The notes beneath the pieces were generated by a model. That model saw only the letters and a list, made by a program, of their open reading frames with translations. It was not told the origin of the DNA and made no database searches. Position numbers and translations under genes: made by a program. From Candidatus Sabulitectum sp. (lineage in GTDB: Bacteria > Fermentibacterota > Fermentibacteria > Fermentibacterales > Fermentibacteraceae), in the NCBI GenBank assembly GCA_023145935.1, contig JAGLDB010000008.1, positions 1 to 24,063 of the forward strand: a stretch of 24,063 bases of DNA, given 5' to 3'. Below are positions 14,904 through 23,498 of the stretch, one piece after another. The first letter of the stretch is position 1; every line of letters begins with the position of its first letter.

Positions 14904-17402
14904 ATGCAAAGTAATGAAAGATTTGACACATACCTGACCAATGACGGCTCCTGGGCAATCACACACACTGACACCGACAAGATGGTGTATTCCAATAATC
15001 TACAAGACATTGCCACTGGTTTAAACATGCAGATTGAAACCATGATATCTCTCATTCAAAACACCAGCGAAGGTAAGTGGCCAGCTCTTCTGGGAGGAGA
15101 ATCATTCATACTGTCAGTACTGGAGCTTTCCCCCGCGTCCAGAATACTCAATTTGAAGCCAGCCAATTTTAGCGAAATATCTGATATGCTTGCCGAAATC
15201 ACCGGCGACGAGATATTCGTTCTTATTACTTCCAGGGGAAAGATTCTGTCAATGTCAGAAAGAGCTGTCTCTCTTTTTCATAAAGGCAGCGATCTGGCAT
15301 CGCTGTTTGATACTTCGTCTTCCTGGGCAATAGAGGCAGCAGTACAGAAATGCAGCAAAACCGGTTCAACAGCTGATTTTCTAATTGGGCACAACGCCGA
15401 AAAAAATACCAGGTTGAATTACACCCTCTCAATGAGAAAATTCCCTTCTCCCGGCAAACTGATCTACTGTCGACTCTCCGTTCCGTCTGTAGCTGTAGTC
15501 ACCCGTACAACTGACAAGAGAAGTCTGATCGGCATACTACTGGAAGAAAGTTTCTGCCCGGCTTTTACAATTGATGCCAGGGGAATAATTACTTCCATGA
15601 ACGAAATTGCCAGAGGAGTATGCCTGCAGATGTGGGGAACGAACCCCACAGGATCAAGCCTTCTTGGTTTTGTTCACCCGGATCATAGAAAGACAATTCA
15701 GCTTAGACATGAACAGAGAAACAGAGGCTTTACAACTACTTCAAGATTCTCTGTGAAACTACAACCGTCACTCTCAGGATCGGAATTTGTAATAGATGTC
15801 TCCGTTGTTCCAATTCCCGACACTGAACAGTATGTGATCTTTGCACGAACCGGCTTCTCAACCTCAAAAGACGAAGAGCAAAACCAGAACAACAGTGGGG
15901 AAATACCTCAGATACTGCTGAGATTACTCATGGAAGAAAATATGCCCCAATCTGAAATTCTGGAAACCGTTTCCGGGTTCCTCGGGGCAACTTCTGCAGC
16001 TTACATTCACGAAGGGAAAATACTTACCATCGGAGATTCCAGAGAACTTGTACAGATATTTGATCCGATTCAGCTGGCTGCCAGCCCATGTGGTTTCAGA
16101 GAGGATGGCGTTTTTCTTCACAGAATTCATTCGGGATTCAGTATCTCACACCTTGTTTTCCAGGGTATGCAGAAGCGCCAGTTACAACCTCTCAGTCTGG
16201 CTGTTCTTCACAGCGCGTCCCGAGTGCTGGCAGAGCAGGAGGCGAAGCTTGCCCTTAGGGCGGGTCATCGCATTCTTGCAACTGTAAAAGACCTTGCAGA
16301 CAGCTTTTTAAAGAAAACTGAACCTCTGGACGGAATGCTCTCTGATCTTGCAAAGGAATGCAGGGCTGAAACCGCAGTTGTTTTTAAAATTAACGCCGCT
16401 GGAATGGCCCTTAAGGGAATAGGTTCATCAGGCGTGGTGGGAATGCTGCCTGAACTTCCGATTGAAGCTTTGAACACTGCATCCTGGTCATGCGTTCGCG
16501 GGGAAACTGCATTCTTTGCAGAAACCCCTGAAGACGATCTGCGATTCTCACCTGTCTTCCCAAACTCAAGATCAGAACTTGCAGTTCCCTTTTTCAATGG
16601 TAGCGTGACCGATGGAGTAATTCTGCTGGCATCAACTGAAACTGAAACATTTCACTATGTGGCCACTGAGTTGATCCAGATGATGGCGATTCTTTTCAGC
16701 ACACCGGAGAATTACAGTGAAACAAGCAATAGTCCTGGAACCTCAAACAATTCCAACGCGATGAAACTAAAAGCTCTGGATTATATTGTTCACAGCATAA
16801 CAGCCCTCTATTACACTTCTCAGATCCATGTTAAATCCGTAGAGAGATCAGTTGCCCACTGTGATGATGCTGATGTGAATACCCGGCGTCTCTCGGATTC
16901 TGTAAGAAAACTGAGCTTCTTCAGCAAATGGACTCTCTGGTGGCTGAGAATCTCGGTTTACAACGGATCCCCACTTCACAGATGGATCAATCCTGTTCCT
17001 CTTCTTGAAAAAGTCCTGAATGAGTTCCGGGTGATTTACGCCTCCCGCAGTCTGGAAGTCAGCTTTCATCCACCGAGAAATGATATTGAGGTTTGTACGG
17101 ACGGGGCATTTGTGAGCATGATAGCCTATTCCCTGCTTATGTGTATCATAGATAACTGTGAGAGCTGCAAGAAGGTGGATCTTACTCTTGACCAGATGGA
17201 AGATCACTGGTTCTTCAGATTTGACACATCGGGAGGGAGTATTCCAGGGGAATGCCTGACCATAGACAGGCAGCCGGAAGAGATAAATATGGCATTTGCT
17301 CTGGCGTGGAAACTGACGGAAGAGCTTGGTGGCACTGTTAGTACATTATCCAACAGGGGAAAAACTACACGGATGATAGTCAGACTGAAAGTGAGTGGTT
17401 GA
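14904..17402 (+). CDS. Soluble PAS/GAF sensor protein with degenerate histidine-kinase-like C-terminus
   Basis: This is an 832-aa cytoplasmic protein with no TM segment. Reading the domains by eye: a weak PAS-like region (about 95-195); a clearer PAS (about 208-316, CPAFTIDARGIITSMNEIARG); a GAF-like region (about 345-440); a second GAF (about 475-600, RSELAVPFFNGSVTDGVILLAS); a helical dimerisation-like stretch (about 618-690); and an HATPase-like end (about 695-832). The end keeps an ELGGTVSTLSNRGKTTRMIVRL pattern, but the N-box Asn is replaced (LLMCIID, Cys747), the G1 box is altered (DTSGGSIP) and GLGL reads MAFAL. ATP binding and autophosphorylation are therefore doubtful. The start is the ATG at 14904 (a TTG at 14895 is the alternative); its SD is weak. 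It ends 16 bp before queA. Confidence 0.7.
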   Translation: MQSNERFDTYLTNDGSWAITHTDTDKMVYSNNLQDIATGLNMQIETMISLIQNTSEGKWPALLGGESFILSVLELSPASRILNLKPANFSEISDMLAEITGDEIFVLITSRGKILSMSERAVSLFHKGSDLASLFDTSSSWAIEAAVQKCSKTGSTADFLIGHNAEKNTRLNYTLSMRKFPSPGKLIYCRLSVPSVAVVTRTTDKRSLIGILLEESFCPAFTIDARGIITSMNEIARGVCLQMWGTNPTGSSLLGFVHPDHRKTIQLRHEQRNRGFTTTSRFSVKLQPSLSGSEFVIDVSVVPIPDTEQYVIFARTGFSTSKDEEQNQNNSGEIPQILLRLLMEENMPQSEILETVSGFLGATSAAYIHEGKILTIGDSRELVQIFDPIQLAASPCGFREDGVFLHRIHSGFSISHLVFQGMQKRQLQPLSLAVLHSASRVLAEQEAKLALRAGHRILATVKDLADSFLKKTEPLDGMLSDLAKECRAETAVVFKINAAGMALKGIGSSGVVGMLPELPIEALNTASWSCVRGETAFFAETPEDDLRFSPVFPNSRSELAVPFFNGSVTDGVILLASTETETFHYVATELIQMMAILFSTPENYSETSNSPGTSNNSNAMKLKALDYIVHSITALYYTSQIHVKSVERSVAHCDDADVNTRRLSDSVRKLSFFSKWTLWWLRISVYNGSPLHRWINPVPLLEKVLNEFRVIYASRSLEVSFHPPRNDIEVCTDGAFVSMIAYSLLMCIIDNCESCKKVDLTLDQMEDHWFFRFDTSGGSIPGECLTIDRQPEEINMAFALAWKLTEELGGTVSTLSNRGKTTRMIVRLKVSG

Positions 17403-17418
17403 TGAATCGGGATTACCT

Positions 17419-18444
17419 ATGCTAACTAAATCGGATCTTATGTATGACCTGCCTGAAGAGCTTATTGCTCAACATCCGCCTAAGCTCAGGGGAAGCTGCA
17501 GACTTATGATTCTTGACAGGAAAGAAAGATCCTTCTCTGAAATTGAGTTCAGCGATATCTCTGATTTCATCAGTCCGAATGATGCTCTGGTTCTTAATGA
17601 CACCAGGGTGATCCGTGCAAGGCTGAAAGGCACCAGGAAGATCACAGGAGGTGCCGTTGAACTGCTGCTGCTTGAAAAAGTTACTTCTGTCCTGTGGAAA
17701 ACCATGGTTAGGCCAGGCAGAAGATGCCGCACCGGCAATGTTTTTTCCTTTGATCATAATTTGCAGGCAACCGTTATAGAAGAATTGAACATGGGAAGAG
17801 CCCTTGTGGAATTTTCGTCGGACGGGCAAACTGAAGAACTGCTTCACAGAGCAGGAACCATACCTATTCCACCTTACATAAAAAGGCCTTCTGATGAGAT
17901 GGATAAAGTGCGCTATCAGACTGTTTTTGCCCAGAATGACGGAGCAGTTGCAGCACCAACAGCCGGGCTTCACTTCACACCTGAAATTCTGCAGCGTATT
18001 CAGAAAGCTGGAACTTCTATTGATTACCTTACGCTCCATGTTGGTCCGGGAACTTTTCAGCCACTCCGAAATGAAATCCTTGCGGACAACACAATGGAAG
18101 AGGAGCGATATGACATTTCATCGCGAACTCTTAACTCTCTGAAAAAGTGCAGAGAAAAACAGGGAAAAATAATAGCGGTTGGAACTACTGTTACAAGAAC
18201 TCTTGAATCAATAGACATTCATTCAGGCAAAAACCTTTCCGGCAGCACATCTATCTTCATCCATCCCCCATACCAGTTCCGGAATGTGGATGTTCTTCTA
18301 ACAAATTTTCACCTGCCGGGCAGCTCGCTGATCTCTCTTGTGGGAAGCTTTGCGGGGCTTGATCTTATCATGGAAGCATACAGAAAAGCAATTGACAGTA
18401 AATTCATGTTTTACAGCTATGGTGATGCCATGCTTATCATCTGA
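17419..18444 (+). CDS. queA: S-adenosylmethionine:tRNA ribosyltransferase-isomerase
   Basis: This 341-aa enzyme transfers and isomerises the ribosyl part of SAM onto preQ1 at tRNA position 34, giving epoxyqueuosine. Family blocks are all present: YDLPEELIAQHPP at the N-terminus, NDTRVIRARL, the PTAGLHFT block (about 181-188), LTLHVGPGTFQPL and the C-terminal LLTNFHLPGSSLISLVGSFAG. The ATG at 17419 has CGGGA 6 nt upstream. Length is close to E. coli QueA (356). It precedes the unknown membrane protein by 9 bp. Tgt, the preceding enzyme of the pathway, is the next gene but one. Confidence 0.96.
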   Translation: MLTKSDLMYDLPEELIAQHPPKLRGSCRLMILDRKERSFSEIEFSDISDFISPNDALVLNDTRVIRARLKGTRKITGGAVELLLLEKVTSVLWKTMVRPGRRCRTGNVFSFDHNLQATVIEELNMGRALVEFSSDGQTEELLHRAGTIPIPPYIKRPSDEMDKVRYQTVFAQNDGAVAAPTAGLHFTPEILQRIQKAGTSIDYLTLHVGPGTFQPLRNEILADNTMEEERYDISSRTLNSLKKCREKQGKIIAVGTTVTRTLESIDIHSGKNLSGSTSIFIHPPYQFRNVDVLLTNFHLPGSSLISLVGSFAGLDLIMEAYRKAIDSKFMFYSYGDAMLII

Positions 18445-18453
18445 GGAGTGATT

Positions 18454-19590
18454 TTGTCTTACCATTTACAAAGGCCCGCAGCAAACAGTAAAGTACTTGC
18501 ACTTGCGTTGCAGGAGACCCTCTTTGCCGCAGCATGGGGAGCACTGGCTGGAGCACTGTTTCTACCACTAACCAACTTGTGGGTTTATGCGATCCTTCCA
18601 GGTGTGCTGCTCTCTATACATTTTCTTGTTTCAATGGAACTGTCCGGCAACGGAAGCCCTCTTATCTCACTTGAGATCAGGCAATACTCCGCTTACAAAC
18701 ATAAATCAGTATCAAGAATAAGGATTTACTGCAGAATTCTGCTTACCATCATTCTATTCCCGGTTGTTCTGATTGGTTACATTCCTCTTCTGTTCGGGAA
18801 AACATCTCTTCCTGAACTCTTCACAGAACTTCGTATTACAGCAACAGACAGAAGGCTTGATCCAAGACCGGTATCAACAATAAACGCAATAATTAGAAAC
18901 GCTTCAATACGGATAAGAACACTCACTATAGTTCCTTTTGCAGCAGCTGCGGCTGCCTTCATCCTTCTCCATTCAGCTCCTTCTGTAATGTTATTGAACA
19001 CAGCAGATATCCAGGACGGCCTGACGGAGCATGAAGAGGAACTTCTTACCCATTATCTTGCGCTTGCTGCATTACATCCCGAGGAGCTTGAATACCATGT
19101 AAGACTTGCCAGTCTTTACTACCGGAATAACATGGAGCAGGATCTCATGAACGAGCTTGAAGTAATCGCGGAAATTGATTCTACACATGCCATTCTCATA
19201 CTGGCAGACAGCACTGTGTTCACATTCGAAATGCTGGAAACGATTCCTGATGATTCATCTGGAATAAATCTTACAATCCCGGTGATGACAATCTCTGATG
19301 TACAGGCAGATTCCACATTGGCAGATTCCACCGCATCGGATTCGCTGGAGATCCCTTCTGATTCAGTAGAAATAGCAACAGATACAGACACCCTGAGTCT
19401 GATAAGCACTTCTGCTGATACCATAACTATCTTCCAGGATACTATGCCGGAAGAATTGCCGGATACACTCAATACAGTTCTATATGAGGAAGAAATTTAT
19501 ATCCCTGCTGATGTTACAGAGCCAGCAATTGACGAAGTTCCAGAGACAGAGGAGGAAACCGTTGAGCCAGACACCCTCATTCAACCTTAA
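18454..19590 (+). CDS. Uncharacterised four-TM membrane protein with Asp/Ser/Thr-rich acidic tail
   Basis: This 378-aa protein is not recognised. TTG at 18454 is chosen because GAGGAG lies 5 nt upstream; GTG at 18448 overlaps that motif. Hydrophobic segments lie near 15-38, 43-62, 94-115 and 155-174. The first three have a loose RDD-like look, but I would not assign that family. Residues about 195-245 resemble one or two TPR-like helical hairpins (LTHYLALAALHPEELEYHVRLA). From about 260 the chain is low-complexity and very acidic, with ADST, SDS and TDTDT runs and no Lys or Arg. If the N-terminus is inside, four segments would leave the tail in the cytoplasm. It sits between queA and tgt; the last 29 nt overlap tgt and include its SD. 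Confidence 0.75.
   Translation: MSYHLQRPAANSKVLALALQETLFAAAWGALAGALFLPLTNLWVYAILPGVLLSIHFLVSMELSGNGSPLISLEIRQYSAYKHKSVSRIRIYCRILLTIILFPVVLIGYIPLLFGKTSLPELFTELRITATDRRLDPRPVSTINAIIRNASIRIRTLTIVPFAAAAAAFILLHSAPSVMLLNTADIQDGLTEHEEELLTHYLALAALHPEELEYHVRLASLYYRNNMEQDLMNELEVIAEIDSTHAILILADSTVFTFEMLETIPDDSSGINLTIPVMTISDVQADSTLADSTASDSLEIPSDSVEIATDTDTLSLISTSADTITIFQDTMPEELPDTLNTVLYEEEIYIPADVTEPAIDEVPETEEETVEPDTLIQP
19305..19331. repeat. Direct repeat GGCAGATTCCAC, 15-bp period
   Basis: Two exact 12-bp copies at 19305-19316 and 19320-19331 code for the ADSTLADST part of the acidic tail. This suggests the tail grew by in-frame duplication. Confidence 0.7.
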
Positions 19591-20680
19591 GGAAACCAGC
19601 GGAAAGGCAAGACGCGGTACCTTGCACCTTGCCCATGGCCCGGTGGAAACTCCGGCCTTCATGCCTGTGGGAACCCAGGCCACTGTAAAAACTGTGCGAA
19701 ACTCTGATCTGGAAGCAGATGGTTTCAGTATTATTCTTGGAAATACATACCATCTTTACCTGAGACCAGGCCTTGAAGTAATTGAGAATGCAGGAGGGCT
19801 GCATTCGTTTATGAACTGGAAAGGCAACATCCTTACCGACAGCGGAGGTTTTCAGCTGTTCAGTCTCTCTTCCCTGCGCAAGGTAACAGAAGAAGGATAC
19901 AATTTCCAGTCTCACATTGACGGCAGCAAACACATTCTCACCCCGGAGAAGGTAATCAAAGCACAGACAGTTTTCGGTAGCGATGTTATGATGGTCCTTG
20001 ATGAATGCCTGGAGCAGCCAAGCAAAAAAACCAGAACAGAAGAATCTGTGGAACTGACACTGAGGTGGGCAGAAAGAGCCCGGAAAAATCATCCCGGGAA
20101 TGGGCAGGCAATGTTCGGGATCGTTCAGGGGGGCGGCTTCCCCGAGCTTAGAGCATACTGTGCCGATCGCCTTGTAGGAATGGATTTTGACGGATATGCC
20201 ATTGGAGGGGTTGCTGTTGGCGAAGAGAGACCCATGATGGAGCTAGCGGTAAAAAGCTGTATTGACAACCTTCCCGAAAACAAACCCAGATACTTGATGG
20301 GGGTAGGTAAACCCAAAGATCTCATAGATTTTGTTGGAATGGGTGTGGACATGTTTGACTGCGTTGTACCCACCAGAAATGCCAGAGGGGCCTGCTTTTT
20401 TATCCCCGACGGCAAACTCAATATAAGGAACGCAAAACACAGAAATGATTTCAGACCGGTGCAGGAAGACTGCGACTGCTATGTCTGCCGCAATCATACC
20501 AGAGCATACATGCACCATCTTTTCAAAGCAAAAGAGTGGCTTGCCCCTATTTATGCCACACTGCACAATCTACGGTACTTCGCAAAACTAATGGAGCAAC
20601 TGAGAGAAGCAGTTGCAGAAGATCGCTATGAATCCACTTCCAGAGATCTTCTAAAAAGAATGGGATTCTTTGGAAACTAA
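19562..20680 (+). CDS. tgt: tRNA-guanine transglycosylase (queuine/preQ1)
   Basis: This 372-aa enzyme exchanges guanine 34 for preQ1 in GUN-anticodon tRNAs. Asp93 lies in TDSGGFQ and the nucleophile Asp266 in MFDCVVPTRNARG. The zinc site is Cys304, Cys306, Cys309 and His335, with the same spacing as in the Zymomonas enzyme (26 residues from the third Cys to the His). The start is TTG at 19562: a strong GAGGAGG lies 6 nt upstream, and the protein then begins close to the conserved GKARRGTLHL block, giving the usual length (375 in E. coli). Upstream in-frame starts would encode a basic extension that duplicates the previous gene's DNA. It overlaps that gene by 29 nt. Confidence 0.97.
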   Translation: MSQTPSFNLKETSGKARRGTLHLAHGPVETPAFMPVGTQATVKTVRNSDLEADGFSIILGNTYHLYLRPGLEVIENAGGLHSFMNWKGNILTDSGGFQLFSLSSLRKVTEEGYNFQSHIDGSKHILTPEKVIKAQTVFGSDVMMVLDECLEQPSKKTRTEESVELTLRWAERARKNHPGNGQAMFGIVQGGGFPELRAYCADRLVGMDFDGYAIGGVAVGEERPMMELAVKSCIDNLPENKPRYLMGVGKPKDLIDFVGMGVDMFDCVVPTRNARGACFFIPDGKLNIRNAKHRNDFRPVQEDCDCYVCRNHTRAYMHHLFKAKEWLAPIYATLHNLRYFAKLMEQLREAVAEDRYESTSRDLLKRMGFFGN

Positions 20681-21899
20681 AAACAGAGTACTTATAGAGA
20701 GTCTGGGCAACCGGGTAGGCGGTATAGCAAGACCCTCTGACTCACCTGCCATTTTCATCAGGGGTGCTCTTCCCGGTGAACAGGTAACATTCAAGAATAC
20801 CAGGGCAAAGAAGAACTACATTGAAGCAGATATTGTCTCCATAGAGAAACCTTCGCAACACCGGATAAAACCATTCTGCAGCCATTACGGTGTATGCGGT
20901 GGCTGTTCCATGCAGCATCTCAACTATGAGGAACAACTGGTCTGGAAAAGAAGATGGATTGAAAAGGCTCTTCGCGGTCTCACCGTGCCGGAAGTAAACC
21001 CTGCAATCCCTTCCCCGGTAACCACTGGTTACAGAAACAAAGTTACATTTGATGTGCGGCATAACAAACTCACCCTGCACGCATTCAAAGGAGATCCCGT
21101 TCCAGTTGACTTTTGCCCGCTGATGAATGAATCGTCAAAACAGGCTCTACGAAAATTTCTCTCAACAGGTGTTCCGTATGGGATCACACGGGTATCGGTC
21201 AGAGGTGGAACAAACACGGAAAGCTCTATCATAGAACTGACAGGAGACTATCAGGACAAGGCGCCTATAAGTTGGCCTTCCACAGTTATCAGGAAAAAGC
21301 GATCATGGTTTTCTCTTAAGCCCGGTAACATGTTTGAGAAGCTGGGAGAGTTCATATATCAGGTTCCACATGGCGGTTTCTTTCAGGTTAACACAAAGGC
21401 AGCAGAGAAACTGGTTAGCATTGTATTGAATCACATACCAGATGAAAATACAACCGCTCTTGACCTCTATGGAGGTGTTGGAACCTTCGGGATCCCTCTG
21501 GCTGCACGGGGCTCTGAGGTAACAACTGTGGAGATGAATCAGGAAGCTTCAACTTGTTTTCATAGAGCAGCAGAGTTGAACAGCATCCCTGCAGGCAGGC
21601 TTCATGTTGTAAACTCGAAAGACACTTCATTCCTGACCAGAGCGCTGAAAAGAAAGAGGGAGTTTGAAACAATTGTAACCGACCCGCCAAGAGCCGGTAT
21701 GGGAGCCAGCATATCAAAGCAGCTGACGCAGTTGAACCCCTTGCGAATTGTCTATGTAAGCTGTAACCCGTTTTCCGCAGCAAGAGACATTGCAGTTTTT
21801 TCTGAAGAACACTATAAGATCCGGCAAATTACCCCGGTTGACATGTTTCCCCATACCGACCACATTGAAACCGTATTCCTTCTTGAAAGAGGCAAATAA
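20670..21899 (+). CDS. rlmD: 23S rRNA (uracil-5)-methyltransferase, RlmD/RumA type
   Basis: This 409-aa SAM-dependent enzyme makes 5-methyluridine in 23S rRNA. An N-terminal TRAM-like region (about 1-58) is followed by the 4Fe-4S ligands Cys70, Cys76, Cys79 and Cys149, with the C-x5-C-x2-C spacing of RlmD. The methyltransferase core shows ALDLYGGVGTFGIPLA (SAM site, 263-278), TDPPRAGM, the nucleophile Cys365 in VYVSCNP and the base Glu400 in DHIETVFLL. The iron-sulfur cysteines argue against TrmA; RlmC/RlmCD-like specificity cannot be excluded. The start is TTG at 20670 with GGGA 4 nt upstream, and the gene overlaps tgt by 11 nt. Confidence 0.92.
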   Translation: METKNRVLIESLGNRVGGIARPSDSPAIFIRGALPGEQVTFKNTRAKKNYIEADIVSIEKPSQHRIKPFCSHYGVCGGCSMQHLNYEEQLVWKRRWIEKALRGLTVPEVNPAIPSPVTTGYRNKVTFDVRHNKLTLHAFKGDPVPVDFCPLMNESSKQALRKFLSTGVPYGITRVSVRGGTNTESSIIELTGDYQDKAPISWPSTVIRKKRSWFSLKPGNMFEKLGEFIYQVPHGGFFQVNTKAAEKLVSIVLNHIPDENTTALDLYGGVGTFGIPLAARGSEVTTVEMNQEASTCFHRAAELNSIPAGRLHVVNSKDTSFLTRALKRKREFETIVTDPPRAGMGASISKQLTQLNPLRIVYVSCNPFSAARDIAVFSEEHYKIRQITPVDMFPHTDHIETVFLLERGK

Positions 21900-21900
21900 A

Positions 21901-23295
21901 ATGAAAGCAGTATTTATCATCCTGGTGTCTGCATCTCTGGCAACTGCTTCTTTGCCGCTTGAAAACCCCCTGAATCTGTGGCTTTACCATTCAGAAGCAA
22001 CCGGTAACCTTCTCACAGGAGAATTCCCGGATCAGCATACAGTATCAGTGGAGCCCGGCTCCAGAACCATATGGCTCTGGCGTCTTATCCAGGATCGTTC
22101 AAATGTTCCATCAACAGGAAACGGAATTTTCGGGTGGCGAAGTACGGTTGCTGGCCAGGCAGGCAGCAGCAACTCTGAATTCATCTCAAGTGGTGAAATG
22201 GCATTCGAAGTATTCGCCAGACCTCTAAACTGGTTCAGTATAAGCCAGAGAACCTCTTTCTGGACAGGCAGCGACGGCAACCCGCCAGATGGCTTTTCTC
22301 AATTCCACTACGGCCTCGAGCATGGCAGACACCTCTATGTAGACTGGGGTTTCGTTCAGGCTGAAACAGGACCGCTTCAGGCAGCAATGGGAAGAATCCC
22401 CGTTCGATGGGGACCGGGCAGATTTACACAATTGATGATCTCAGGCCAGGCTCCTGCAATGGATATGATAAAAATTGATCTGGATCTGGGTGACAGAGTA
22501 CACTTCACCGGTTTCACAACCACGATCAATTCAGATTCCTCCACATGGCTTTCAGCTCACAGGCTGGACATAAAACCATATGACTTGCTCCGGATCGGTC
22601 TTTCAGAATCCATTCTGTACACCGCAGACGGCATTGACCTCGCATATGCAAACTTATTCATCCCGTGGTACCCTGTACAGTGGAATGAGAGGGTGGACGA
22701 CAATGCATTCATGTGTATAGATGCCACCTGGCAACCGGTGAGAGGAATAGCACTCTACGGAGAATTCCTCATAGATGACATACAGTACGAGAACATCCAT
22801 GATGTACCCAACAAACTCGGTTACACATTCGGTGCTGACTTTTTCTCCCCGGAGACAGGGCTGGGTGCTGTTGCGGAATACACTGCAGTACAGAGATATG
22901 TATACAGCCAGAGAAAGATAAATAACTTCTATATGCACGACGCCAGAATCATCGGGTCACAGCTGGGACCTGACGCAGACAGAATAACTGGCTCCATCTC
23001 TTACATAGGCTTTCACGGAATTACTGCCCAGCTGAAAGGCAGCTACACCAGACACGGTGAAGGCAATGTGTACGAGGGCTGGCCTGATTCTGTTCAGGCA
23101 GGAGGAGCTTTCCCCTCGGGCATAATTGAGAACACAACTGAATTGTCTCTTGATCTTGGCTGGTATCCGAATAACTGGCTTGAAGTCCGTACCAGCGGAG
23201 GAGTCTCTTTCACCGGCAATACCGACAATCAGAGCAGTGTAGAATCCGATGACTCACGGGTTTCCGTTGAATTGATTCTTCTTAAGGAGAATTAA
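21901..23295 (+). CDS. Wzi-like outer-membrane beta-barrel protein
   Basis: This 464-aa protein has a signal peptide (MKAVFIILVSASLATA, cleavage near 17). The ATG at 21901 follows the previous stop by one base, with AGAGG about 9 nt upstream. The rest is rich in alternating hydrophobic and aromatic strands with polar turns, as in an outer-membrane barrel. The segment GRIPVRWGPGRFTQLMISGQAP (about 164-185, with WGPG at 170-173) strongly recalls the capsule assembly protein Wzi family (PF14052-like). Wzi anchors capsular polysaccharide at the surface, but no capsule genes are nearby. The C-terminus (LILLKEN) lacks the usual final aromatic residue. The last 4 nt overlap, tail to tail, the HicB-like gene. 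Confidence 0.75.
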   Translation: MKAVFIILVSASLATASLPLENPLNLWLYHSEATGNLLTGEFPDQHTVSVEPGSRTIWLWRLIQDRSNVPSTGNGIFGWRSTVAGQAGSSNSEFISSGEMAFEVFARPLNWFSISQRTSFWTGSDGNPPDGFSQFHYGLEHGRHLYVDWGFVQAETGPLQAAMGRIPVRWGPGRFTQLMISGQAPAMDMIKIDLDLGDRVHFTGFTTTINSDSSTWLSAHRLDIKPYDLLRIGLSESILYTADGIDLAYANLFIPWYPVQWNERVDDNAFMCIDATWQPVRGIALYGEFLIDDIQYENIHDVPNKLGYTFGADFFSPETGLGAVAEYTAVQRYVYSQRKINNFYMHDARIIGSQLGPDADRITGSISYIGFHGITAQLKGSYTRHGEGNVYEGWPDSVQAGGAFPSGIIENTTELSLDLGWYPNNWLEVRTSGGVSFTGNTDNQSSVESDDSRVSVELILLKEN

Positions 23296-23450
23296 ACGGA
23301 GAGTGGTTCGAGATATAACTCAATCGCCTCACGAATATTATTAAGAGTTTCCTCTTTTGAATCGCCCTCACTTATGCATCCGGGGAGAGTCGGAACAATA
23401 ACGGTAAAACCACCTTCATCACTTGGTTCTAAAACGACCTTAACAAACAA
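23292..23450 (-). CDS. Short HicB-family antitoxin-like protein
   Basis: This is a 52-aa protein. It has the HicB core: a first strand VKVVLEPSDEGGFTVIVP, the hallmark LPGCISEGDSKEETLNNI and the helix REAIELYLE. The start is TTG at 23450 with a strong GGAGG 6 nt upstream. No DNA-binding extension is present. HicB proteins neutralise HicA toxins, but no HicA reading (small, basic, with a conserved His) is found next to it, so it may be an orphan or serve another role. It is 48 bp downstream of the DUF2442 gene and possibly co-transcribed with it. Confidence 0.85.
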   Translation of the reverse strand: MFVKVVLEPSDEGGFTVIVPTLPGCISEGDSKEETLNNIREAIELYLEPLSV

Positions 23451-23498
23451 AGAATACCTCCAAATAACAATATGCCACAGCCTGTTGTCCCTGTTACT

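Noticed and set aside
14807..15055. Upstream extension of the ptsN-like reading frame
   Set aside because: It would cover the promoter region and the start of the divergent gene; the TTG at 14806 has a good SD and gives the normal family length.
23451..23498. Gap between the HicB-like and DUF2442 genes checked for a HicA toxin
   Set aside because: Only 48 bp; no frame shows the HicA motifs (conserved His and GTL-x-x-I-L).
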